A DNA stretch of 8,054 bases from Pedobacter sp. (GTDB lineage: Bacteria > Bacteroidota > Bacteroidia > Sphingobacteriales > Sphingobacteriaceae), in the NCBI GenBank assembly GCA_030149995.1, contig JASLGV010000540.1, positions 1 through 8,054 of the forward strand, in the 5' to 3' direction. Below, in pieces: positions 1-6,997 of this stretch (positions within the stretch are counted from its first letter, which is position 1; every line of letters starts with the position of its first letter). The translations under genes and the position numbers were made by a program. A model generated the notes under the pieces. It searched no databases and was not told the DNA's origin. It saw only the letters and a list, made by a program, of their open reading frames with translations.

Positions 1-76
1 CGATAAAATTACCTTTAAAGCCAACAGCGCAGATACAGAAGTGTTGCTGATGGATGTGCCAATGGAATTGAAATAA
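1..76 (+). CDS. Pirin family protein, C-terminal fragment (5' end outside window)
   Basis: An open frame enters from the left edge (first full codon at base 2) and stops at TAA 74-76, giving 24 residues that end in EVLLMDVPMELK. The pattern 'ITFKANSADTEVLLMDVP' closely resembles the C-terminal strand of pirin-like bicupins such as E. coli YhhW, which ends AISIHADSDSEVLLFDLPPV. Members of this family are cytoplasmic double-cupin proteins; some have quercetin 2,3-dioxygenase activity, but most have no known substrate. The metal-binding His/Glu residues sit in the N-terminal cupin, which is outside the window, so activity cannot be judged. A terminator follows 7 bases after the stop. The assignment rests on a short tail only; another cupin with the same last strand is possible. 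Confidence 0.7.
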   Translation, partial: DKITFKANSADTEVLLMDVPMELK

Positions 77-83
77 GATGATG

Positions 84-121
84 TATAGCCTGCTAAACCC
101 GTTTTAGCGGGCTATATTTTT
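84..121 (+). terminator. Rho-independent terminator after the pirin-like gene
   Basis: A 14-bp stem (84-97 with 103-116, one G-T wobble) encloses the 5-base loop CCCGT and is followed by five T at 117-121. It lies 7 bases after the pirin-like stop codon and points along the + strand, so it should end that transcript. The next gene starts only 21 bases after the T tract, which leaves little room for a separate promoter. Confidence 0.85.
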
Positions 122-142
122 ATATAATTTATAAATCGAAAC

Positions 143-442
143 ATGCAGGTTACCATACTTTATATCGGAAAAGACCCCGAAATTACCCGTGTAATGGAGC
201 GGTTGTTAAATGCAAGACCCGAATGGAAAGGGGTAGCGGTTTGCGAAGAGGCAGAAGCGCTCGCATTTTGCCGCGCGCAGTGCCCCGATCTGGTGCTGTT
301 GGGTAATGGTATTGCACCTGATGCCGAAAAATGGCTTAGAAGCGAGCTAAAGGCTGTGAAATCTGATTTGAAGGTTGTGCAGCATTATGGCGGTGGAAGT
401 GGCCTGCTTTACGGCGAAATTCAGGTGGCTTTGAACAGTTAG
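143..442 (+). CDS. Small receiver-like (pseudo-REC) protein without phosphorylation site
   Basis: This 99-residue soluble protein has the beta/alpha rhythm of a response-regulator receiver domain but is shorter than the usual 115-125 residues and has no output domain. Strand 1 is VTILYIG (3-9), followed by DPEI; in true receivers this position reads as an acidic pair before the helix, here G9-K10. Strand 3 is PDLVLLGNGI (48-57), where the phospho-accepting Asp is replaced by Gly at about residue 54. The conserved Thr/Ser and Lys of strands 4 and 5 are not evident; instead there is a motif VQHYGGGSGLLYGEI (79-93). From memory, similar small proteins with an HYGGGSGLL motif occur in related Bacteroidota as hypothetical proteins or response regulators. 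It therefore probably cannot be phosphorylated in the normal way and may act as a protein-binding module. The ATG at 143 has an A-rich leader and no clear Shine-Dalgarno, as is normal in this phylum. The gene is certain to be coding; its role is unknown. Confidence 0.8.
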   Translation: MQVTILYIGKDPEITRVMERLLNARPEWKGVAVCEEAEALAFCRAQCPDLVLLGNGIAPDAEKWLRSELKAVKSDLKVVQHYGGGSGLLYGEIQVALNS

Positions 443-722
443 CCGGACGGACCTGTATTTTTTGAATTTTGAACCACCTTGCCGTTCAAAAACAGATTGA
501 AAATTTTTCCCGTTGTTTTTTTGAATGTTTCTGTCGTTAACCCGGCAGGAACATTTTTTGTTTAAGGCTGTTGCCGGCGGTTAGCGGAGAAAGTAGCAAG
601 CGGAAGCACTGTTTGTTTTAGGGTAAACCAGGTCTGAACTTCAGTGCATCAGACTGCCGGGTCCTTATTTCAGGCGAATAAGGACAGGTGAACTGTTCAG
701 GGCTTAAAAAGGAGCTTCCGTG
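443..722. other. Convergent intergenic region with several inverted repeats
   Basis: This 280-base gap lies between the tail ends of a + strand gene and a - strand gene, and no open frame in it looks coding. It contains several perfect inverted repeats: 8 bp at 467-474/484-491 just after the pseudo-receiver gene, 6 bp at 632-637/649-654, and 9 bp at 661-669/677-685. A 7-bp pair at 601-607/714-720 brackets the last two. None is followed directly by a clean T run on either strand, so they are not textbook terminators, although they may still mark 3' ends. A structured small RNA is possible but not shown. Confidence 0.4.
661..685. repeat. Perfect 9-bp inverted repeat (hairpin)
   Basis: GTCCTTATT (661-669) and AATAAGGAC (677-685) pair perfectly around a 7-base loop. 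It sits about 40 bases beyond the stop codon of the minus-strand LapA-like gene and may form a 3' hairpin of that transcript. There is no adjacent U tract on either strand, so termination here is inference only. Confidence 0.45.
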
Positions 723-1007
723 TTAGTTGATGTAATCGCGGTCTTCGTCGCTCAGCTGGCTTTGAGTATTGGCTGCCTGTTGTTTCGACTCGATCTCTGC
801 ATCGTAACTGCTCAGCGTTTTACGCGGCCGGCCGGTTATAAAACCCAGAATAAACCCAATCACTACGCATACGCCAATAACCAAAAGTTTGGAAACCTGA
901 ACACCATCTACCACGATAAAATTAAAAGATACTTCGTCGCTGTTTAAAAACAGGAAGGCTGTTAGCAGGGCGGTTAGTAAAACTATAACAATCGTTTTTG
1001 TACTCAT
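723..1007 (-). CDS. LapA-like (DUF1049-type) small inner-membrane protein
   Basis: This 94-residue protein has a hydrophobic helix at about residues 4-21, a short predicted periplasmic stretch containing FLNSDEVSFNFIVVDGV (20-36), a second helix at about 39-60, a basic turn (GRPRK, 59-63) and a polar acidic tail. The two-helix arrangement, with an FLN-type motif after helix 1 and a glycine-rich second helix, is typical of the LapA domain (DUF1049) family, called lipopolysaccharide assembly protein A domain in E. coli, where it works with LapB to control LPS synthesis through LpxC turnover. Whether the Bacteroidota protein has this role is not known. Its ATG lies 4 bases after the stop of the 935-residue gene upstream, so the two are almost certainly co-transcribed and may be translationally coupled. 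The start sits in a run of A with no Shine-Dalgarno. The family call is from pattern only. Confidence 0.75.
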   Translation of the reverse strand: MSTKTIVIVLLTALLTAFLFLNSDEVSFNFIVVDGVQVSKLLVIGVCVVIGFILGFITGRPRKTLSSYDAEIESKQQAANTQSQLSDEDRDYIN

Positions 1008-1011
1008 TTTT

Positions 1012-3819
1012 TTAAAAGCTGTAATTAAATGAAAACTCTAATATCGGATTTTGATTGTATATTTTGTTAACAAATACCAATCTTGCTCCCAGATCTACAA
1101 CAGGCTGATAGCGCAAAATGTTTAAGCTGCTGTTTAATTCGAAGCCGTAGGTTTTTGGCTGACCAAAATTAGTTCCCTGTCCAAGGTTTTCGTAGTGGCA
1201 GAAAAGGCCGCCTCTTAAATTCCGGATGTAAGCTACCGGGCCCAGTTCCAGATCGGGGTAGGCAAAAGGGAAACGGTAGTTTAAAAGCAGGGTGTTTTTA
1301 AGCGGGCTTTTAGCAAGAATGTTGTTGTAGCCATACACGGTAGAAATTTCGGTGGCGTACCGGTTTACACCTGTTGCTTTCTGGTAATTGAAGCTGGTTA
1401 GGAGCGAATGGTTTTTGGCAATCCCCGGAAAATAGAAGAACGTTTCGAGTGCGGTTACCTGTCCTTTAAGATTTTTATCAAAGGGCTGGTGGTCGTAAGT
1501 GAACCTTACAATCTGTGCCCACTTAGGTGCAACATCTCTGGTGGCCGTGCGAAGGCTGTGGTTAAAAGTGAAACCGTATTCCATCGGGAATTTAAGTGTT
1601 GTGATAAAATTGGCCGGCATGTTTTCGGGCATGTACCGCTGGGTATAACTGGTGGCTGCACGCAGGCTGAAAGCAAAGTTGTGATTTCTTGAATTAAACG
1701 AAAGCGGTAGTGATGCGTTGAGCTTTACATACTGCTCGCGCCAGTCGCCTTGCTGTGTGCCGTTTTTAGTTCTGTAGAACGTTCTTTTCGGTCGGTTCCG
1801 ATACAAGACACTCAAAACCGGATAGAGTGTCTTAAAATTGAGATCTGCGGTGTATTCAAATCTTTTCAGGTCGCGGTGGTATCTGGCGCCGGTGTACAGG
1901 CTCATGGTGTTTAAGAGATCGTTCGACTGGAGTTCGAGTCCGTAAATGTATTCGTTGCCCACCACCGGAACGATGCTGTGAAAATTAAAAAGATGGAGCG
2001 CCTGTTTATACGTGCCGGATTGAAAAGTGCTGTCGGGAATATGTTCGAAAACACTGCGGTTGCCTTCCTGTATTTCGGCGGCGGTTGCAAAATCAACAAA
2101 GCTGTTTGGCGGTACTGGTTTTTCCTCCCAGTTTTTTTCGGCAACCCCGTACCCGTTTATTTTGTAATCGTTAAAAAGAATTTTCTGGTCTGTACTTTCA
2201 GAGGCATTAAAGGCTCCGTATTTCGCCGCACTGAGTGCTTGTATTTTTTTTGTTTCGGGGTCGATTGTATACAAGTTGTCGATGCCGTTGTAATGCGCAT
2301 TGAAAACAATTTTATTGTGCATGAAAACGGGCCTGCTTAATTGTTGTCTGCTATCGGCAATCAGCTCGGTGGCCTGGCCGGCTTCGAGCAGGTATAAGCG
2401 TTTTCCTTTTTCGCTTACGCCGATGTAGGCAATGCGGTTGCCCGACTTATCGAAAGCTGGTGTCTGAAGAATCAGGTTGTCGGGGTTGGGATAAGTTTTT
2501 AAAATCTGACCGGTGCCCGCATCTATTTCAACCAGGTTAAAGTTGTTGTTGAGGCCGGCTTGTACTGCTACAATTTTACTGGCATCGCCCGATAGGGCAG
2601 GAGAGAAGAGCCTGCTTTTGCTGCTGAGTTTTTTAAATTTCCGGTTGTTAAAGTTGTAGCTGTAGAGGACGCTGTAGCTGCGTTGTTTGTACCGCGGATC
2701 GTAATGAATCTCATCCCAAACCAGCACGTTGTTCCGGAAGCTGAACCAGGGTTGTTCCTGGTAGGCAATCCCGAATAATTTGGTTTCTGTTTTGTCTTTG
2801 TTGATGAGTACAAAATGCGGCGTTTCGGCTTTGCTTTCTTTGAGTACTAAAATCTGATTTTCGTTAAAATGTACCGGCAAGAAATAATTGGTTTCAATGT
2901 TGCTTTTTTCATTTAGTGCGGGATAAAAATCGTGTGGATTTTTCTGATCCTGCTCCAGCCATTTTTCCCTGATTTTATTCTGTGTGTAGAGGAAATAATC
3001 TCCGGTATTTTTTTGTGTTATTTTTTTGAGCGTTTGCGAAAATGGATAAGGCCTTAAAGGTCTTTTTCTGATGTCGCTTAACAGGCTGTCTGAAATAAAT
3101 TTTCCGTACGCTTCCCGGAGGTTTGCAACCATTGTATAACCGGTTTGATAATAGCCGGGTGTTACGCTTTTATCAGATCCGAAATAAGCCTTGCTGTAGG
3201 AGAAGTTTTTTCCTTCCAGAAGAGCGGCCCTGAAAGGCATGATCCAATTTGGCTGCCGGCCACGACCCGAGTAGGTCAGGGCGGTTTCGTTTACCACGGC
3301 ATCGCCTTCGAAAAACCAGGTCGGTATGGCGGCACCCATGTAAGCGAAGTAAGCAAGTTCAGGAAAAGGCTTTTTTTGATTACCTGTCAATTTGTCAAAT
3401 TGAGCCACGTGCCTCAGCTCGTGAACGGCGAGGTTGTTGAGCCAGTCCTGGCTATCGAAATACTGAGGAGGTGTAGAATAGAATTCAGATTTCTTCGGGC
3501 CGAGCTGTACAAATCCGTTGGCGATGGTTCCCTGATTCTGGAGGATGAGTGGGATGGAGGCCTTTTGCTGTTTGAGTCCGCTGCCCACGGCCGGATAAAT
3601 ATAACCGAGTGTATTGGCCATTCGCTGAGCTTCCTTTTCAAGTTCTGCCGGATAAATGATTTTAAAGCCGCTTGCGCTAATGTAACGCCATTGTACACTA
3701 AGCGGGTTCTGGGCAGCGCTGAAAATTTGTCCAAAAACCAATGGTGAATTTATAGTTGATGTTGATATTGTTAATATGCTGATAAATAAATATTTAAATC
3801 TCTTTTTATATTTCGACAT
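1012..3819 (-). CDS. Secreted zinc-metallopeptidase-like / TolB-propeller / outer-membrane barrel protein
   Basis: The 935-residue protein begins with a Sec signal peptide (basic n-region KYKKRFK, hydrophobic core about 11-29, likely cleavage near VFG-Q at 30/31). Residues about 45-290 look like a gluzincin metallopeptidase: HELRH at 133-137 fits the HExxH zinc motif, and WFFEGDAVVNET (168-179), 34 residues later, offers E171 or E178 as third ligand. Residues about 315-560 contain repeated strand-turn units such as SPALSGDASKIVAV and TPAFDKSGNRIAYIG, typical of TolB/WD40-like propeller blades. From about 615 to the end the chain is rich in alternating aromatic and polar strands and ends NYSF, the terminal Phe of an outer-membrane beta-barrel inserted by BAM. 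The simplest model is an outer-membrane protein presenting a peptidase and propeller in the periplasm or at the surface; substrate and side are unknown. It is the first gene of a pair with the LapA-like gene. The ATG at 3819 is supported by the signal peptide right after it. Peptidase activity is inferred from the motif only. Confidence 0.8.
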   Translation of the reverse strand: MSKYKKRFKYLFISILTISTSTINSPLVFGQIFSAAQNPLSVQWRYISASGFKIIYPAELEKEAQRMANTLGYIYPAVGSGLKQQKASIPLILQNQGTIANGFVQLGPKKSEFYSTPPQYFDSQDWLNNLAVHELRHVAQFDKLTGNQKKPFPELAYFAYMGAAIPTWFFEGDAVVNETALTYSGRGRQPNWIMPFRAALLEGKNFSYSKAYFGSDKSVTPGYYQTGYTMVANLREAYGKFISDSLLSDIRKRPLRPYPFSQTLKKITQKNTGDYFLYTQNKIREKWLEQDQKNPHDFYPALNEKSNIETNYFLPVHFNENQILVLKESKAETPHFVLINKDKTETKLFGIAYQEQPWFSFRNNVLVWDEIHYDPRYKQRSYSVLYSYNFNNRKFKKLSSKSRLFSPALSGDASKIVAVQAGLNNNFNLVEIDAGTGQILKTYPNPDNLILQTPAFDKSGNRIAYIGVSEKGKRLYLLEAGQATELIADSRQQLSRPVFMHNKIVFNAHYNGIDNLYTIDPETKKIQALSAAKYGAFNASESTDQKILFNDYKINGYGVAEKNWEEKPVPPNSFVDFATAAEIQEGNRSVFEHIPDSTFQSGTYKQALHLFNFHSIVPVVGNEYIYGLELQSNDLLNTMSLYTGARYHRDLKRFEYTADLNFKTLYPVLSVLYRNRPKRTFYRTKNGTQQGDWREQYVKLNASLPLSFNSRNHNFAFSLRAATSYTQRYMPENMPANFITTLKFPMEYGFTFNHSLRTATRDVAPKWAQIVRFTYDHQPFDKNLKGQVTALETFFYFPGIAKNHSLLTSFNYQKATGVNRYATEISTVYGYNNILAKSPLKNTLLLNYRFPFAYPDLELGPVAYIRNLRGGLFCHYENLGQGTNFGQPKTYGFELNSSLNILRYQPVVDLGARLVFVNKIYNQNPILEFSFNYSF

Positions 3820-5013
3820 GTGGTAATGCTAATTTTTTTAGTTTTATTTTTGGTTTGATGGTTTTTTGTTGTCAATTTTTTATTTATTTGATTTTATTTA
3901 ATTAATTGTTTATTAAATAATTAAATGTTTTTGTGTTTGGTGTATTTATGTTGTTTTTATGTGTTTTTAATGCCTTTTTAGGTATGCTTAAGTTGTGTTT
4001 TTACCAGCTTCAAAGTGTCGGTTAAATGTTGGTTTAAATTACACTTATTAATCGATTTTCTTTGAAAAAAAATCGGCGAAAAAAAGTTTTGTATGCTTTT
4101 TCTGGTACCGGCATTTTTTGTGTTCCCGGCCGGCTTTTTAAACGGATGTTGATGGGGATAAGAAATTCTGAAGAAATGCCCGTAAATCTGTTGTTTAAAT
4201 AGGGTCTCTGTTTCTGTAAATATTTAACTGGTCTACTCTATTTGCCCGGAGTTTATCTGTGTTTTGATCCGGTGTTTAACGAATGAGTTTTAAAGTATGA
4301 GGGGGTTTCTGGTCTAAAAATGATTTGTAATTTTTAATGACAAAATGTCTTTCTTTAAAGATTTGTGCTGGTCGGATTTTAATTGTTTAATCCCGGGCAT
4401 GCACGAAAGATGCGCAAGCCTCTGTTGCTGTTTTTGTTTTTTGCTTCTTGTTTGGGTGCTTAATTGATGGGTTTAAGCCTGAATTTCAGTCGTTTTTTTC
4501 TCTTGAAAACTTTAATCTGTTTTCATTTTTGTATGAAAAACAGTGTTTTTGAAGGGTGAAAATGCTGTGTTTTTGGTGTTTTAATGCGCTATAAATTCAA
4601 TATTCGGCTTTTTCGGACGGAGTCTTTGCTTTTATTGAAAAAAATGGATTTATTGTATTTTGTGCGTTTTTAGTGTTTTAAAGGCACTTTTTATAGCCCT
4701 TGGCAGGTCTGGCGTAAAAAAGGTATGCTGGCTTTCTTTGGTAAGAACGGATATTGTTTTTACTCAGAAACGGCCTGCTTTCTCCTGTTTTTTTATAATA
4801 ATTTTAGGGGGTTAATGGTGCTGTTTGAAGGTGCTGGCCGGGTGCCATTCTGCCCAATTTTTATGGTAGGTAATAACTTGTTTTGAGTGATTTAAACGGC
4901 ACATGTTTTCTGCATTTCAGGCAGGGTTTGCCGGGTGTTTTTACACGGTTTTGAGGTGGGGTTTTGTGCTGCGGTTTTGGGGTATTTCGGGCGCTTTTAA
5001 AGCGCCCTTTTTT
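3820..5013. other. Long intergenic region without a convincing gene; T-rich + strand
   Basis: About 1.2 kb separate the start of the 935-residue gene from the end of the EamA-type gene, both on the minus strand. No frame on either strand gives a plausible protein. The + strand is strongly T-biased: in 3841-3960 I count 77 T and a single C in 120 bases, and about half of 4441-4500 is T. Bases 3820-3960 therefore give the large gene a sense-strand leader that is very A-rich with only two G. Other items seen are an imperfect hairpin at 4053-4075 (7-bp arms CGATTTT/AAAATCG), a GC-rich CCGGCCGG palindrome near 4125-4133, and a strong terminator at 4989-5013. The promoter of the large gene must lie here, but I cannot pick out a confident Bacteroidota -33/-7 pair. 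Confidence 0.6.
4989..5013 (+). terminator. Strong rho-independent terminator in + orientation
   Basis: GGGCGCTT (4989-4996) pairs perfectly with AAGCGCCC (5000-5007) around a 3-base loop, followed by six T at 5008-5013. The stem and U tract are in the correct order only for a + strand transcript. The neighbouring EamA-type gene runs on the minus strand and its stop codon abuts the T tract at 5014; read in its direction the hairpin is preceded by A and followed by GAAATA, so it lacks a U tract. It may still protect the 3' end of the minus-strand mRNA. No + strand gene upstream explains it. Confidence 0.75.
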
Positions 5014-5892
5014 CTACCATTTAGATCTTCTTTTCTGGTATACCGGATAGAGAAAAACGGTGGCCAGAATTATACATGCGCCGATGTAAAATCCACCAGT
5101 CATTTGCTCTTTGTCTTTAAAGAAAAGATAGGCCAGAACGATGCCGTAAACGGGTTCTAAATTCGTAATCAGGGCTACCCTGAAAGCACTCAGTGTGCGC
5201 ATTACAGATACACCTGCAACATAGGCGGCAGCGGTGCAAAAAGTACCCAATATCAATAAGTATATCCAGTTGTTCAGAGACAGGTTGAAGTGCGTGTGCA
5301 GGAGTGAACCGTCGTACAAACGATAAAGGGTTATCCAGCATAAACCACCTATTAATTCGTAGAACCCGATGATGGCGGGTTCGCTTTTCTGAACAAAAGT
5401 TGAGTTGATAATTGAGAACAAACTGGAGGCTACTGCGGCAAGCAAACCGAATACAATACCGGCTGTATATTGCGACTCAAATTTGAAAATGGTGTAGATG
5501 CCGGCAATAATCAGAAGGCCTGCCAGGATATCGGACAGGCGTATGGGATGCTTCTTGATAAGCGGTTCCAGGATGGCAGTAAAGAGCGTAAAGGAAGACA
5601 AGCAAACCAATGTTACGGAGACGGTTGAAACCTTTATGGAGTGGAAGAAAAAGATCCAGTGTATGGCTACAATTGCGCCGGTTAAAAAGAATTGAATGAA
5701 TTGTTTTCTGCTGATGCGGATGCTGGTTTTGCTGAAGTAAAACCAGGGTAAAAGGGCAACGCTGGCAATGAGTACGCGGTACCAAACCATGGGTACGGCT
5801 TCAATAGAAATGACTTTTCCGAGCACGCCGGTAAAGCCCCATACAAACACAGTTAAGTGAAGAATGAGGAGATTTTTTTGTACAGGTTTCAT
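5014..5892 (-). CDS. EamA/DMT-family transporter (10 transmembrane helices)
   Basis: This 292-residue protein is of normal length for the drug/metabolite transporter superfamily and consists of two EamA repeats of five helices. Predicted helices lie at about 8-25, 35-51, 66-84, 88-108, 118-136, 142-161, 174-190, 209-227, 236-258 and 264-283. Repeat 1 begins with FVWGFTGVLGK (16-26) and carries the WYR motif (37-39). Repeat 2 ends with NLEPVYGIVLAYLFFKDKE (244-262), the most typical EamA signature. A basic tail (QKRRSKW) suggests the C terminus is in the cytoplasm. Family members in the inner membrane mostly export amino acids or other metabolites; the substrate cannot be read from the sequence. 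The ATG lies 2 bases after the stop of the LptF/LptG-family gene, making it the third gene of the tgt operon. I am sure of the family and not of the cargo. Confidence 0.9.
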   Translation of the reverse strand: MKPVQKNLLILHLTVFVWGFTGVLGKVISIEAVPMVWYRVLIASVALLPWFYFSKTSIRISRKQFIQFFLTGAIVAIHWIFFFHSIKVSTVSVTLVCLSSFTLFTAILEPLIKKHPIRLSDILAGLLIIAGIYTIFKFESQYTAGIVFGLLAAVASSLFSIINSTFVQKSEPAIIGFYELIGGLCWITLYRLYDGSLLHTHFNLSLNNWIYLLILGTFCTAAAYVAGVSVMRTLSAFRVALITNLEPVYGIVLAYLFFKDKEQMTGGFYIGACIILATVFLYPVYQKRRSKW

Positions 5893-5894
5893 CT

Positions 5895-6995
5895 TTATTT
5901 AGGTGCCTTTTTTAGCAGGTAAAGGCCAAGTAAGGTAAAGAAAATAGTGGGTGTTAATACCGAGAAAAAGGGAGATAAGCCGCCCTTTGTAGAGAACATC
6001 TGTGCAAACTGATTGAACACAATGTAGGTAAAGCTTAAGAATATCCCGATACCAAGCGATACGCCTACGCCTCCGCGTACTTTGCGTGAGGAGAGGGCCA
6101 CACCAATAAGCGTTAATACATAAGCAGACAGCGGGTGTATATAGCGTTTATACTGTTCGAATTTTAAATCGTTCATAATCCCCGTACCTCTTATTTCTTC
6201 TTTCCTGATCTTTTCCGACAGCTCGGATGTGGTTAAATTTTGTACCACATTATCGTATGCTGAGAAGTCGTTCGGACGCATATCCAGGATTGTATCTTTC
6301 GGTTTGGTTCCGTAAATCATGGTTTCTTTTAAACCTTTTACCAGGCGAATGGAATAGTTTTCCAGCTGCCATTTGTGTTTCAGAGAATCCCATTTTATGC
6401 TTTCGGCTACGATCTTTTTGGTCAGCACATCGCCATCAAAATTATCAAGTGAAAACCGAAGTCCGGTATTGGTTTTGTTGTCGAAGCTTTGTATGTAGAT
6501 ATACGTTTTGTTATCCAGCTTCATGTGTATGTTGGACTTGGTTGTGGGGTCGTTAAAATGCACGTAGTTGTTCTCAAATTTGTTTTTGAGCGTATTGGTA
6601 TACGGCAATATGTACAGGTTTGAAACGAGGTTGGCGGCAAAGATAATGCTGGCCGAAATGAAGTAAGGGAACAGGAAGCGGTTAAAGCTTACCCCACCAC
6701 TCAGAATGGGCACAATCTCTGTTTGATCGGCCATTTTAGCGGTAAAGAAAATAACGGCAATAAAGTTAATGAGGGGCGAAAGCATGTTCACATAAAAAGG
6801 AATGGAACCTGCATAATACTTGGTAATAACGCCCCAGAAACCCAGTCCGCTTTTTAAGAAATCGTCCAGTTTTTCTGAAAGATCAAAGACAACAATAATG
6901 ATTACAAAAATAGCCAGGGTATATATAAAGGTACCGAGGTATTTCCCAATAATGTAACGGTCTATAATTTTAAAGTTGCCTTTGATCAAATTCAT
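5895..6995 (-). CDS. LptF/LptG (YjgP/YjgQ) family lipopolysaccharide export permease
   Basis: The 366-residue length matches E. coli LptF and LptG (about 360). The N terminus IIDRYIIGKYLGTF (10-23) is the usual start of this family, leading into helix 1 (about 20-40). Helices 2 and 3 follow at about 60-88 and 103-128, with a cytoplasmic segment MADQTEIVPILSGGVSFNRF (88-107) that resembles the coupling helix contacting the ATPase LptB. Residues about 135-265 form a beta-rich, polar periplasmic domain (the jellyroll that passes LPS on to LptC/LptA), followed by HPLSAYVLTLIGVALSSR (287-304) and helices at about 312-334 and 345-361. In the known Lpt complex an LptF-LptG pair with LptB2 extracts LPS from the inner membrane. 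I cannot decide between LptF and LptG; the shorter Bacteroidota paralogue is often encoded beside tgt. It starts 2 bases after the tgt stop codon and ends 2 bases before the EamA-type gene. Confidence 0.9.
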   Translation of the reverse strand: MNLIKGNFKIIDRYIIGKYLGTFIYTLAIFVIIIVVFDLSEKLDDFLKSGLGFWGVITKYYAGSIPFYVNMLSPLINFIAVIFFTAKMADQTEIVPILSGGVSFNRFLFPYFISASIIFAANLVSNLYILPYTNTLKNKFENNYVHFNDPTTKSNIHMKLDNKTYIYIQSFDNKTNTGLRFSLDNFDGDVLTKKIVAESIKWDSLKHKWQLENYSIRLVKGLKETMIYGTKPKDTILDMRPNDFSAYDNVVQNLTTSELSEKIRKEEIRGTGIMNDLKFEQYKRYIHPLSAYVLTLIGVALSSRKVRGGVGVSLGIGIFLSFTYIVFNQFAQMFSTKGGLSPFFSVLTPTIFFTLLGLYLLKKAPK

Positions 6996-6997
6996 GT

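Noticed and set aside
620..690. Signal recognition particle RNA, suggested by an ACCAGGTCTGA stretch
   Set aside because: The GGAA-type tetraloop with the following AGCAG side that marks the SRP RNA apical domain is absent in the right place on either strand.
3145..3747. 200-residue + strand open frame
   Set aside because: It lies wholly antisense to the signal peptide and peptidase domain of the 935-residue gene, whose frame carries clear motifs (HELRH, signal peptide).
3850..3880. TTGACA-like -35 box on the minus strand (3875-3870) before the 935-residue gene
   Set aside because: No matching -10 or Bacteroidota -7 (TAnnTTTG) element lies at proper spacing; in such AT-rich DNA a chance match is likely.
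4105..4140. GC-rich palindromic stretch followed by five T as a second + strand terminator
   Set aside because: The possible 5-bp arms need a loop of about 16 bases or overlap each other, so the stem is too weak to call.
4903..5160. 85-residue + strand open frame
   Set aside because: It runs across the strong terminator and then antisense over the well-supported EamA-type gene; composition is that of a T-rich spacer read as Phe/Leu and no family pattern is visible.
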